64,000 nucleotides of DNA from Arachnopeziza araneosa (Eukaryota; Ascomycota; Leotiomycetes; Helotiales; Arachnopezizaceae), in the NCBI GenBank assembly GCA_003988855.1, contig QYAI01000046.1, forward strand, positions 166,216-230,215, written 5' to 3'. Below are positions 20,701 to 33,126 of this stretch, in pieces. The notes beneath the pieces are model-generated. The model ran no database searches and was not told the origin of the DNA. It worked only from the letters and a program-made list of their open reading frames with translations. Each line of letters opens with the position of its first letter. The first letter of the stretch is position 1. A program made the position numbers and the translations under genes.

Positions 20701-23356
20701 GCGTTATGCATGTAAACGAGGCGTTGTGACACAACACCCTTCTACGTTCCCCAGGTTTTAGCGGTCTGTCAACACAGCAGAGCATTTATGCACGCACAGG
20801 CCGAAAAGCGAGAAATGATGGTAGCGCTGAACTAGATTTTGGCAAGACCCTGCATCCAGATTTGAGACATGGAGAGCCAGCTGCTTAACAATCTTGTGTA
20901 ACGCGTGGATTTGTATGGCAGATTCTAATTACTACATTCTTACATGAAGCTATCATCGATAATTATATCTATCTCTTCCTAGTATCTTGATTAAACTGAT
21001 TTAAAGACACACCTACGAAGTTGTGATACTGAAGTAATTTAAAACAATGTGCTCCGGAGATACCTCAGTATCTCCAGAGCGTTCTGTATGAAACCGAACG
21101 CCGATTATGCAGCCCTTCAAGGATCCTTGTTTAGAACGCCAGTAGTGGCTACCACTCGAAGAAACGACATTTCTTAGCTTTTCAGCCGTAGAGATCGGGC
21201 ACGCCAAATCGCGGTCAGAATACTCAGGTGTGGCAAGGCGTTCTCAAGGGTTCTCCGCTAGTGGCCATTAGGATTCCTCCATCCCAAATCTATTATCTCA
21301 TCTAGGTATCAAGCTGAGTAGAAGGTCAAGGATCGACATGGTCGTCGTCCTTCCCGCCTCTGGATTCGGCTGATGCTTGTACCTGGAGAAGACAGCTATT
21401 TGTTAGGTACATTTACTCTTTATGGTGAAGGCTGCATGAGGACTCTATTTGGAGGTTTTTGAGATGCGATGGCGTCTGAATTTGGAAGGACGGTTCGTCC
21501 TAGGTTTCTTGCTCCGCATTGGTCTAGATTGGCTCAGATTATCGACTGTTGATGGGAAGCGATTTATATCCGGTGGAGGAATCTGATCTCATGTTTAGAT
21601 CCCTAAAGTTCGGGGGATCGCAACTCTCTCTTGCAAGGTTCTTCATATCTGCGAGTAGTCTTAGTTGGCATGTAGTTGTAGACGACCATTCCTCTCTGAG
21701 AACATTCATCATGTGTGGTTCAGCTTCACTAGGTCTAATATCGAGCATGGATTCAGAGACTGGAGTTAAGAACCTCAAGCAGGGAAAATGCTAGCGGGTA
21801 TCTCGGGATACTTCGAGGACCGTTCAAAGACTAGAAAGTTTCCCGGAGCAGGTTAGGGCGGGTATCGTTGCGCATTACCCGCGGTTTCATACTTTCCCCT
21901 CTGTTTTTCTACCGGGCTCTCAGCTATTTTGAAGGGATGTCGTCGATCTCGATCTCGATCTCAATCTCTTCCCCAGAGTCATGTTCAAAAAGCCTCTTTA
22001 GATTATCGAATATGGGTATCATTGCATATACCTCTGAGCAGAGTGGAGGTTATTTCTCGTCGGCTCGAAATCGGCTCCCTGAACGGGCCTTTCTCATGTG
22101 AGTATACACTTTTTCCGAAGCTGAAGAGCCAAACAATTTTCTAGGTTTCGAAGCTAGAGTCTGTGGGATCATCTTATTCAACCCATCGGAAAGAAAGACC
22201 AAATTTCCCTCGTCGTGTATTCTTGAGTATCTGGCTTCGACATTGGCTCGGACAGTGATACTTCAGGCTGCATCATGAAGTGGAGTATGACCGGCTGTAG
22301 AAGTCAGATGGTGCGAAATTTCGTGATGAACACCTCTAGTCAGCTTAGCTGGCGGCAACGGGATGTTTCCACTATTTAGATCCATCCGATTTCGGATATC
22401 GTTATCTCTTAGGTCCTAAAGCTTAGAAACCATCAAAGTTTAAGAAATAAAGGTTGGATGAGCTGAAAGTTAAGTGGTTGGTTTGTATTGGCCAAGTGAA
22501 GTGAAAGAAGAAGAACTTGGGAGCGATATAAATGATCTAATCTATGCTATAAACTCTCAAGTGCCTTTTTAAAATATTGTGCTCTCCCACAGTGCTGCGA
22601 TTAGTTAGCTTCTGTACCTTACCACCTCATGCACACCTCTTTTAAAGAAACGGGCGGCTAAACAAATAACACATCTAACTGAATCGAATCTATTGTATCA
22701 CCAACCCTCATCTACTACTCGATGATATTGTTGCAAGACTCGGTCAAGTAACAACCCTACACGCACCTTCTCTATTAAACGCATCCTTGTTGCAATTACA
22801 TTTTTCAGCTCTCACACTCCATCTATCTTCTTAATTTCATTTAAATTGTCCCTGAAACTGACCATCGGTGCAACCTTCTGGTTACTCGGCATTTGTAGGT
22901 CAGAGATGCTGACATTGCGAATATCTTCTTTAGAAGTTAACCATTGATTCATCGAATTCAGAAGAAGTCAGAACTCGATAACGTAGAATGAAGAATATCT
23001 CAAGTGATTGGTAGGTTGGGTTCGGTATCGTGAAAGTAGTAGTAGGAAAGAAAACCTGGTATTCAATTTGTAGAGCTATGTATCCTGTGGGTATCTCCAA
23101 ACGCCAACCATGATCTATCTACGATGCCGTTGAAGAATTAATAGCCCATAACCCTTGAAATTTTCAAGACAAGATTCTTCTTCAATCCATTTTAATTATG
23201 TTTCCACACTTTTCAACCCAGGAAGGCAGCCCACTCCTCCCTCCTGATTTCGAGCCTTTTCTGCTCCCACTGCCGACTCATTTCTGATAAATGTGCAACC
23301 TCACTCGGCCTGGACGGATCAGTTTTCGCACTTGGACAACTGAAATCCAACGAGAC
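17750..23356. other. Gene-poor region of about 5.6 kb
   Basis: No ORF here has a family signature or splice-supported extension. The stretch 18,260-18,800 is GC-rich and has CCAAT-type (ATTGG) boxes near 18,278 and 18,316 plus pyrimidine-rich tracts, which looks like a promoter or leader of an unresolved transcript; overlapping frames of 69-175 codons there do not look like protein. A CGATCT hexamer repeat lies at about 21,944-21,966. I found no tRNA, transposase fragment or terminal repeat by eye. It may hold a long non-coding RNA or long regulatory leaders. Confidence 0.45.
21944..21966. repeat. Short CGATCT hexamer repeat
   Basis: About four units of CGATCT in a row, the last one altered to CAATCT. 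A microsatellite with no visible coding role. Confidence 0.7.
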
Positions 23357-23620
23357 TTACAGAGGAGGTAATGGTTTCTCCACCACGAATCTCACCCGTC
23401 GCTCTCGCATCGGAAGCAGGGGTAAAGGCTTGTCGTTAAACGAAGAGGAGAATATACTTGTCGTACATCTGGGCGAATATGGCTCTGAGCGTTTCTCGTT
23501 GAATAATGATGCGTACGACGAGTGGGAAGAAATTGAGTGGTGGCTGGAATGTGGATGTGAAGCTCTGTTGGAGTCATCTTGCTGCTCTACAGGAATTTTT
23601 TCATCATAGAATGAAAACAT
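23357..23620 (-). CDS. Possible small uncharacterised protein
   Basis: 87 codons from MFSFYDEKIPVEQQDD. The frame is His/Ser-rich in the middle (SSHHSISSHSSYASLF) and ends in DKPLPLLPMRERRVRFVVEK and a short proline tail. The charged and proline-rich ending resembles C-termini of small fungal proteins. The frame extends upstream to 23,800 with a less convincing sequence. No domain is recognised. It lies alone in the gene-poor region, so it may be a chance frame. Confidence 0.35.
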   Translation of the reverse strand: MFSFYDEKIPVEQQDDSNRASHPHSSHHSISSHSSYASLFNEKRSEPYSPRCTTSIFSSSFNDKPLPLLPMRERRVRFVVEKPLPPL

Positions 23621-25044
23621 GATTGAGATAACTAATTGGCCTTGAAAAATTAGCAGACGGTTGGATATAAAAACAAGAAGTGGGTCTGGCTTATAAGATG
23701 GATGATATCTTGACTTGGTTGGGTTATCAAAAATAGAGTTGGCGATGGATGAGGCTTTTGTTGCTGCGGCGGGGCGGAGTCGCTGGATTAGCCTCAACAA
23801 CGCCTAGGGGGTTTGTTTGAGGCTCCACAAGACAATTGGGGGGCTTAGAACATTGATTTTAATATATGACTCGCGAACATAAGGCTTCTTGGTTGGAATT
23901 TGGCAGATTCAGTTGGTATTTTGGGAAGGCTATTTCTAAGTTGTGGTTTGAAATCACTGAACTGAGTCCTGGAGCGAAAATGCCGGGGAGTGCATAATCA
24001 GGGGCCAGAATTTGTTAAAAAGACAAGTCCAAACCCGAAAGAGATCCTGATATTGGAATAATTGGAAAACATTCTCCTCAGGTGCTCCCTGAAGGATCTC
24101 TAATTCAAAAGTATTGTACTTGTTGTGGAATCAATAGAATCTAGTGTTGGCGCATGACCAACTTCAGAACTGGTCAATCTCTGACTAGAGGACTTGACTT
24201 GGGTAATATTGAACAGAGGAAAGCTGGAAGGGCAAATGATCCTAAGTGATAAATCAGTGGAATAGATTTCAGGAGCAGCCTGTAGGTCAGTTTTCTATCT
24301 TTGTAAGTAATGATTTGCGATGCCAAGGGCATTATACATGTCAAGGATTTCCTAAATATCCAAAATATCCCAAATCTACTAGATTTCTAGAATAATTATA
24401 ACATCAAGCACAAACACAAACATCAGAAGTTTTAGCGGCGTGATGACCGATGAGTCTTCCTTGCAATCGAGAAGGGATGTTGGTCCTTGAGAGGGTGGAG
24501 GAAACCACAAATTGTAGAACATATAAAAGACAGCAGCATAAACCGAAGAGCCTGCCAAGTTGTTTCAAATTAGAAACAAAGATCTTAAGACAGTTGCAAA
24601 GGAGATGATGAAAGAATTTGTGAGCCATGTCAGCGTTGAAACAAGAGTGGAAATCGCAACTTGTCACTGGGATCAACGGAAGGCAGCGAACATAACTAAT
24701 CCTGCGATCAACGTGTCAAAAAGATTGACTTGTCTAAAAGATTCACTTGAACCCCAGTTCGGAATCTCCTTCTAGAATAACCTTCTTTGTCTCGCCTCGC
24801 TGTAGAGTTGATAAATTTTCGCCGCCAAACAAGCAGGCTGCGAGAATCCATGCACTTTGCCGAGATCGAAAAAGGTACAACAGTACCAGACTTGGGCGTC
24901 GCTTTCCATACCAACTCCACCCTCTACACCACTTCCACGACTCAATTCCCTTCGATGTTGGCTTCGTATTGAATCGTCCTAGAGTACATGCGGTACTGTC
25001 GGTTCCTGCAGCCTGGTAATCACTAATGACAAGGAAACTTCTAG
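23621..25044. other. Intergenic and probable 5' region of the UBP12 gene
   Basis: AT-rich up to about 24,780, then a mixed stretch with several short overlapping frames (24,747-25,019 and 24,787-24,972 on the plus strand). These may be upstream ORFs or a non-coding first exon of the deubiquitinase. None starts with an ATG that can be spliced cleanly into the main frame. Confidence 0.4.
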
Positions 25045-28000
25045 TCTTTTCCTCAACCTTTGCTCCCTACGGCGATCGCAGAGCTGCAGAGGCAGCTCAT
25101 CTTCAAAACGTCTCAAGCAAAGAAAAGAAAGCTCTCGCCGCAGCATATACACAGCCAGGATTCTGATAACAATCCCGACATCCCTCTGAGATCGGTTGAG
25201 GATTCAGAGTCCCAAGCCTCCAGCGACCTTCCCCGTTTTGAGCTCCCAGCCAGCGCGGATTCCGCCCTGCCTCCACCACTTCCGCCTCACCTGCAGACAC
25301 ATAATACATCTTCACTTGGAGGGCCTGACTACATATCTTCAGCGGCAAGCTCTCCAAGTGCAGCCTACGCCAGTCTGTCTCTCGAAGGTGAGCGGAGTGG
25401 GGATCTGTCACCCTCTGATCTTCGAAAGACGTCTTTGGCACCAAACGAACAAGATACGAGGGCACAATCTCCTCCTCAATTTCTTTCACATCGATCTATT
25501 ATGGGAGGGGCCGCAGATCTTCCGCAGAGATCGTCGTCGCCTCTAAAGCGACGGGCATCCGATCTTGAGGCTGACGGTTCTTCAAGTCAACAAGATGACG
25601 TTGATATGATCTCTATCCCCCCTTCAGATCCCCCAGAGAGTGTAGAACCTTCTTCACAGACGAGCCGTACCAGGCGGGCACACTCCGTAGACATGCTACG
25701 AGAGGAGGTAAACACAACTGAAGGCCCAGTATCAACTGATGAGCCAAGTAGTGAAACAAAGAACCCAGAAACCGGTATTAGTTTTGACCATACCGTCCTG
25801 TATTTTTCTGACCCTTTGACAGACATTCCCGATGTCGATGCACAGATCAAAACGGTCACGACCCTATGCGAGGCTGCTTCACAACGTCAACCTGAGGAAG
25901 GAGATAAGGTGTACTTGGTCTCGAAACGGTGGTTACAACGTGTTATATCGCGAGGTACTGAAGCTCGGAAGAACAGCAAGGTCGAACCAGAGGGAGAGAT
26001 TGGTCCAGTCGACAACTCGGATATCATACAACAGGTTCTCAAGGATTGTTATGGCAACGATTTTGTTCAGTTAAAGCATGGCTTAGGTACAGACGACTTT
26101 ATGCTTTTCCCTGAGGAAGCGTGGACTCTTGTAGAGCAATGGTATGGCGTAATGGGAGGATCACACCCGATTATTCGTATCGCACACAACACAAATCCTG
26201 AGAAGCATGGAGTTCCCAATCTCCAGTACGAATTTCACCCACCTATTTTCAAGGTCCACAGGTTGTATGCAGACAACAACCCAATCCTGATCAGCCAAAA
26301 ACTCAGGGCCGTAAACCCTCCACCGCCAGTCTTTATCTTCAGTAGGTCGTACAGATATCATGATTTCTTGAAGGCGATCAAGGAGAAGACAGGAGTAGAC
26401 TCCAACAAAACGATCCGTGTATGGCGTGTCCCGAGGCTCCAGCCTGCTGCGGAGCCAACTCCTACCGCCGCAAACACGGCGACCCCTCCATCTTCGAGAC
26501 CTGGATCACCTGCTCTTGGTGGTTTTATAGGTCCAGCACCACGTGAACCTCAAGATTTATGGACGTACATGTTCTTAGAAGTACCTGAGCTTCTAAAGCT
26601 GGAGAAGAACAATGGAAGAGAGTTGGTCGCCATTTCGGACTCCTCAACTAATGAGAAGTATAACGGAAGCTCCGATCTATCTCTCGCTGGCCTTGGGGAT
26701 GATCAGACCATTGTTATTGATGAGCAGATTAGTAATGACGCTTGGGTATCTAACCATGTTAGCAAACTAGGCAAAACCACTTCCACAGCACTCACTCGAA
26801 CGGGAGGAACAAACAGCCAAACCAACAGTGGTCGCAACAGTCCAGCTCCTTCTGGCCCGATGACTCGTGGTCGGACGCAAAAAACTGGAAGGACTGTCGG
26901 CACTGTGGGCTTGAGCAATTTGGGAAACACTTGTTATATGAACTCTGCTTTACAATGTGTACGAAGTGTTGAGGAGCTGACCAAATATTTCCTGACTGGT
27001 GCTGCAATGAAAGAACTAAATCCCGAAAATCCACTGGGTAACCATGGAGAAGTCGCAGTTGTATACGGAAAACTATTAGAGGAGATTTACAAGGAACCAG
27101 TCCCGACGTCTCTCGCCCCACGGCAATTCAAACAAACAATTGGGAAATATGCTCCTTCATTTTCCGGTTACGGCCAACAAGATTCGCAGGAATTTCTCGG
27201 ATTTCTACTTGATGGACTACAAGAAGATTTGAGTCGAGTCAAGAAAAAGCCATACATCGAAAAGCCAGACTCGACAGATGAGATGGTTAACAATCCTGAA
27301 GCAATCCGTGAAATGGCTGCTAAAGTTTGGGACATTACTAAGAAACGCGACGACTCGGTTATTGCAGATCTGTTTACTGGCATGTATAAGTCCACTCTCG
27401 TATGTCCAGTTTGTGAGAAGGTTAGCATTACCTTTGACCCTTTTAACAACCTGACGCTGCAATTGCCCATCGAAAATTCTTGGAGTCACAAAGTCTTCTA
27501 CTTTCCTTTGAATGATAAGCCGGTCACTATGGAAGTTGATATCGACAAATCTGGCAGTATGCTTGCAGTGAAGCAATTCATTAGTGGTCGAGTAGGTGTT
27601 CCAGTTGAGAGATTGTTTCTAGCCGAGGAATTCAAATGCAAGTTCTACCGTTACTACAAGGACTATGAGATGGCCTCAGATCAAGTTGGTTCCAATGATA
27701 ATCTCGCAGTCTACGAAGTTGAAGCAAAACCAACAAACTGGCCCCCTCCAGGCAAAGCTAAGAAAAAGCCCACAACATTGCTGAGCTATGACAACAACGA
27801 TGAACATGACATACCACATTGGGACGACCCTATGGCAGAAAAAATGATTGTTCCTGTCTTCCATCGTCGGCCTACATCTGATCGCAGTGAACGTGGGTTT
27901 AGAAGCGGGTATGGAGGTAGGAAGCCATGGAGCATTGAAGGTGCTCCACACTTTATCATGCTCACTCCAGAAGAGGTATAGTATAATTCATAAAACCTGT

Positions 28001-30454
28001 CTTGGGCGTTTTCGCTAATAACATTATAGTCCCGGGATGAAGAAATGATCAAGCGTAAAATTCTCGAAAAAATTGCAACATTTACAACTTGGAGCGAATT
28101 CGAAACTGCTGAGGCTGAGGAAAGCAGCATTGCTGATTCTGTTGATCCTGACATCATTCTCACCACCGGTTCGGATGCCGATTCATCAGGTGGTAGTAAG
28201 GTAATAGCAACATCTATTGATGGCGAAGATGAGATTGTAAACATTACTATGAAAGATTCTACAAGTGCTGTTGCCCCCAAGTCAGACAAACCCCCGTAAG
28301 TTTAAACCCCCTGTCGAGGAAGAGACTTGAAGCCCTAACGAGGGGGTTTTCTAGCCCACACACTCCGCATTTCAACAGTCGCCGCCCCAAGTTTATGAAG
28401 CTCGGCTCCTTCCTCCCGCCAAGTCTCCAGAACATGTTTACAGTAGGGTATGGTTCAGGCACAAAAGAAATCGTCCCTTCTGGTTGGAACACTATTGACG
28501 AAGACAAATCATTCCCGCCAATCTCGTCCAGGGTTCCCCAGTTACAGCAATACCCCCAACAAAGTTCTACAGAAGCAGTCGAAGGTGGCAGTGGAAGGGC
28601 TGGCTCAGAGACTAGCGAAGAAGACGGTGACCGAAGTACCAGTAACTCTAACACTAGAATGACGGAAGATTCCGACGAAGACGATGATACTGGAGTACTC
28701 ACAACTCAGAAGGTAAGCCGCAATCTCCTTTGTCTCTTTGTTTAGTACTGCCAATTGCCCAATGTCCTTTTCGTCATTTTATTACGACCGTTGCCAATAT
28801 CTTACCTGATTGGATTTAGGCTCTTCCATTGCGGACTGCCGGTCTGAAGTCTAGGGGCAAAGTAGGTCACAAACAGAATCGTTTTAATCGTGGAGGACAC
28901 AAGACTTACTCCAAAAAGCAAAAGCGTCTAGCGAAAAAGCAGCAAAATGTTGACCATTCTGAACAGGATACACTTGACGATGGACCTCTGGTCCGCCTCG
29001 GTGAAATTATTGTGGTCGATTGGAAGGCCGACGCTTGGGACACAGTCTTTGGTGCTGATGGACCTGAGGATACTCTTCGGGGTTCACCAACATGGTTACC
29101 CATGACCGTTTTTAGAGACCAACAACTTGAGGATAAGCGAAAGGCTCGAATTGCACGCAAGAAGAGCGGTATCTCTTTGGAAGATTGCCTGGATGAATTT
29201 GGCAAAGAGGAAATACTCTCAGAAATGGACACTTGGTATTGCCCCCGCTGTAAGGAACATAGAAGAGCAAGCAAGAAGTTCGAACTCTGGAAGACACCTG
29301 ACATTCTTGTCATGCATTTGAAGCGCTTCAGCTCAAATGCCCATCGCCGGGACAAGGTGGACATTTTAGTTGACTTTCCCATTGAAGGCCTGGACTTGGC
29401 ATCGAGAGTCATTGAACAGGAAGATGGGAAACCAGAAATATACGATTTGTTCGCTGTTGACGACCATTGGGGTGGACTCGGTGGCGGCCACTACACAGCA
29501 TTTGCGAAGAATTTTATGGATGGGGAATGGTATGAGTACAATGGTAATAGTCGGTTGGTACACAGGATATTCAGTCGCTAACACATGATAGATTCGTCGG
29601 TATCGAAACAAAAAGACCCTGCCAATGTGGTGTCATCCAGCGCATACTTACTATTCTACCGGAGACGATCCGATCATCCTCTCGGCGGACCGAGATTTCA
29701 ACAGATATTTCAAACATATGACCATCCTGAAGCCTCTGAAGACGAAGCATCAGAGTCGGGGGAAGACCAGGGCCTCGTCGGAAACTCCTCCTTAATTGGG
29801 TCGTCGAGCGCTTTGACAGGAGTAGGAGCAGCTCGCCATCTGCCAAGTGGTTCAACTGGCGTGGGGATGACGACAATAAATCCATCGGCCCTTGAAAGAC
29901 TACCTCCATACGCAGCCCATGAAGAGAACGATGAAGATGCCGCTCCGCTGCTGCTGTCGGATGCAGTCATGAATGATGGCCTAGAACTACTTCCCAGCGT
30001 CGAAAACGATGAAGGCATTGAAATGGAAGATGGTATGAACTACAGCAACTTCAACTCCGGACGGGGCATTTTGAGCAATCTAAATAACGGTAGCTGGAGC
30101 TTCGACAATCTTGGAGTGAATTCCCGAAGTCATATGGTCTCGGGGACTGGCTCTGATGCTGCAAGTGATGTGGTCCAGAACAATTCATCTGCAAGTGAGG
30201 GTTCAATACGTGACCGCTACGAAGAATTTGAAAATACTACCGCAGTAGACGATGATGGGCCGTTTATTGACCAAAGCCCAGTTCCAGATATGAGCGAGGA
30301 ACATCAAGCTGCCCAGATCTCGATACATCACCATGTGCTTGATAGCCGAGGTGAGTACCACACAGATTTTGTCACTGGAGAGAATGAGCCTCTGGACGCG
30401 GAGGAACCTGCGGCCGAGATTCATCTGGAGGATGATGATGTGAATATTGATTGA
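25045..30454 (+). CDS. UBP12: Ubiquitin-specific protease, Ubp12/USP15 type (5' end unresolved)
   Basis: Cysteine protease that removes ubiquitin from proteins. Exons 25045-27975, 28030-28295, 28355-28712, 28820-29543 and 29592-30454 join in frame (introns 54, 59, 107 and 48 nt), giving about 1,710 residues. The first in-frame ATG is at 25501; the frame is open back to a candidate acceptor at 25043-25044, so an upstream first exon is likely. After a disordered Ser/Pro-rich N-terminus comes a DUSP-like domain (KVYLVSKRWLQRVISRG), then a ubiquitin-like segment. The Cys box is VGLSNLGNTCYMNSALQCV, with GYGQQDSQEFLGFLLDGLQ following. Zinc-ribbon pairs are CPVC (first half) and CPRC (second half), separated by a long insert with a second ubiquitin-like part. 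The His box is GGLGGGHYTAFAKN with WYEYND. The tail is acidic. The domain order is that of Ubp12/USP4/11/15. Confidence 0.9.
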
Positions 30455-31140
30455 TAGCTTGCTGCCATTGAGTGGTGTTTTTGTGAAAAATTCGGGTGGT
30501 CTGATGGAGTTGGGAATTGGGCAATTGGTGATGGGATGTGCATTGCATAAAGAGTCCATATATGATTCTATGATTGAGGAAGGAAAGATATGGTTTATGA
30601 AAGAACTGTGCGTCGAGAGACTATCTCTGCGCGTAGCAGTTGCTTCCACCCAGCACGCGCATCTCATACATCCTAGTAGCGATAAGCGTGAAGATTACTG
30701 TACAGACTTAATAGAAATATCATTGATTGCAGCTCATCCGAATTACAAAGAGTCGAATACAACTAGAGTGAGGTTTAGATACTGTCCTTCCATAGTCACA
30801 AGGGAATAATTTGATAGTTCGAGAAGTGGATCTTACCACTATGCGCAATGAATGCCATGTGGCAGTTACTATTAATCTTGTATTTTACGGATGATTTCAA
30901 GTCAATTGACTTCTACGAGGTGTATATTGCTCTGCCACTTCATCAGGTTCATACAAAACCTCCGCTAGTCATCTCGTTAGAAACCAAGTACAATCCTCGA
31001 GAAAATATTCTGGATACTACCTAAAAAATTACCAGATCGAGATTGTATGTGACTCAGTATTATTAATCCCAAAAACATATGCATGCTCTGGTGAAGATTA
31101 TTATGTACCAACAAGATCCAAACCTTGATCCAAAGTCGAG
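30455..31140. other. Convergent intergenic region, no gene seen
   Basis: AT-rich 3' region between the deubiquitinase and dephospho-CoA kinase genes. Only short chance frames are present. Confidence 0.5.
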
Positions 31141-31959
31141 TCAAAGTTTCGCCCTAGTCTGCAATTCTTGCTGCTTCCACCTCCTGTTTATGACGATTCC
31201 TCTCCAATAACTCCACAATCCAGCCAGTCCTGCCATTGGGGGGCAGAGTAGTAGTAACCATGCCCACCATCTCGGACTCCTCCTCCTCACTTCCTTCATG
31301 ACTATCTCCAACACTCTCCTCAACTCGTCCCTTTCCCCATCATTCCAAACCACGACACCTCTCCCTGGCCCTCTCGCTTCACACCTCCTCGCCTTCTCTC
31401 TTACATCTTCCTGACTGCCAACCCTATTTCTCGCATCCTCTTCACTAAGATGTACGTCCCTCTCCCTCAACCTCCTCATCTGCACCTCGGGATCCCTCAC
31501 AGCAACCACCAAAACTGTCCCACAGAGAACATCCAAACCACTCTCGAACAACAACGGCACATCTAGCACCACCGCCCAATGCCCTTTCAAATACGCCCTC
31601 AGCAACTCCTTGTACATCTCCCTGCGTACCGCTGGGTGAACAATGCCATTCAGCACCCCGCGATCCCTCTTCCTCTCCTCACTATCACCAAACACCCTCT
31701 TTCCCAGCGCGGGCCGATTCAGCGGCGCCCCTTTACTCCTGTCATATTTCGGATCGTCGGGAAAAGGGAGGAGGAGGTCAGGCGTGGTCGGGGAGAAGTA
31801 TTCGACGACGCGCGTGTAACCCGATGTGCCGGGCTGTACAACGCGCCGCGCGAGAATGTCGGCGTCGATTATAGGGAGGGAGTACGGTGGTCCGGAGAGG
31901 ATGGAGGATACGGTGGACTTGCCGGTTGCGATGGAGCCGGTTAGCCCCAAGAGGAGCAT
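31141..31959 (-). CDS. CAB5: Dephospho-CoA kinase
   Basis: Last step of coenzyme A synthesis: ATP-dependent phosphorylation of dephospho-CoA at the ribose 3'-OH. Single exon, 272 residues. The Walker A loop GLTGSIATGKSTVS is at residues 5-18, IIDADILARRVVQPG carries the catalytic Asp region, and VVLDVPLLFESGLD and VVAVRDPEVQMRRLRERD are the CoaE core and LID. A C-terminal hydrophobic segment (WWAWLLLLCPPMAGLAGLW) followed by basic residues predicts a tail anchor, suggesting membrane attachment (mitochondrial or ER surface). Bacterial CoaE lacks this tail. The start is the first ATG. Length without the tail matches the family. Confidence 0.93.
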   Translation of the reverse strand: MLLLGLTGSIATGKSTVSSILSGPPYSLPIIDADILARRVVQPGTSGYTRVVEYFSPTTPDLLLPFPDDPKYDRSKGAPLNRPALGKRVFGDSEERKRDRGVLNGIVHPAVRREMYKELLRAYLKGHWAVVLDVPLLFESGLDVLCGTVLVVAVRDPEVQMRRLRERDVHLSEEDARNRVGSQEDVREKARRCEARGPGRGVVVWNDGERDELRRVLEIVMKEVRRRSPRWWAWLLLLCPPMAGLAGLWSYWRGIVINRRWKQQELQTRAKL

Positions 31960-33126
31960 GGTGAGGAAGCGGATTATTGAGAATGGAGGAGGGCGAGGGC
32001 GAGCAATGGGAATCGGAGGTTGATAATAAGGACAGTTGAAGGATCAGATCAGGGATGACGCGATTGGCAGGTGGGGTGAGCGCGGGGAGATGCCGCGGTT
32101 GTGGCTGAAACGACGTTGAAGATAATTCTTGGTCTGAAAAGACTGACGAAATGGGAGGGACATGTTGAGAATAACTGAATATGAGAATTGAAAATCCGAG
32201 CCTTGTTCTTGACGCTTCGTCTCAAAAGGGTGAGCAAATATGATATTATACACCCTCTACTGCCATAGCAAATGAGCATCATAACTCATGAGGATTCCGT
32301 CATGTGATATCAACAGTTCCAAAGGCATTTCTGAATAGATGAAAACGAACCGTTCCAAGAACGCTTTGAAGGGTTCAAAATGTTGGTTTTGACCTTGCTA
32401 ACAACATAGCATATGCTTGCGACGGTGCATGGAGGAAGATAACACGGAAAATCAACAGCCAGGGCTCACCGAATAAGAATAGTGTTTGGCTCACCGAAGG
32501 GATCCCTCCACCGCTTGTGGTTGCCGAGTAGGGGCTGAGTGGCCCTGGCCTCTACCGTTGACGGTGGTCTGCGCGGCACTGCAGCTGAGCGGGGGCCAGC
32601 TGATGCTTCCAAGGCGACCGGTACACTCCCAAATGCGGGTGAAGGTGAGGCGGAGGCTGCTGGCCACCAAGTCCTCCTCTTCTGCGGCTGAGAATCAGCC
32701 CCTAACCTTCTTCCATCTTGACAAAACGAGTCTGGCGCACCATGGCGTGCGACGTCCCCCAAAAGCAAGGCTTTTCTTTGGCTGGGCCATGCAGCTTCAC
32801 CACCCATCTCAACGAATAGCGTCTCTCCTTAACCCCCCCCCCCAGCTTGCAGAGGCGATATGTTGGAGACGGTGCAGCTTCTGCCTATCGCTGCCCTGCT
32901 GTTACCTGAACTTTCGAGCATCCCGATTATCATCTAGGCATGATTCGAGGCCGGTGACTCGCAAGGCTGTGGGCAAGAATAGTCATAACCGGTCCTTCGC
33001 TCATGGTTGCGCTCACTTGGGCGCGCAACCTGCACTGCACTGCCCATCTCATACTCTCTACTCTCATCCCATCTAATAAAAGTCAAACTGTGGTGTTGTT
33101 AATTGCGTCGTCCAGTCTCTTTAATC
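31960..33126. promoter_or_regulatory. Divergent promoter region between CAB5 and the calpain gene
   Basis: 1.17 kb. The first half is AT-rich; 32,490-33,060 is GC-rich with a C homopolymer at about 32,829-32,840. Overlapping frames on both strands there (32,466-32,807 minus, 32,486-33,076 plus) have biased composition and no domain, so I treat them as promoter DNA of the protease gene. Confidence 0.45.

Noticed and set aside
32466..33076. Overlapping ORFs of 113 and 196 codons on opposite strands
   Set aside because: Both are open because the DNA is GC-rich; no domain and they sit directly upstream of the calpain start.
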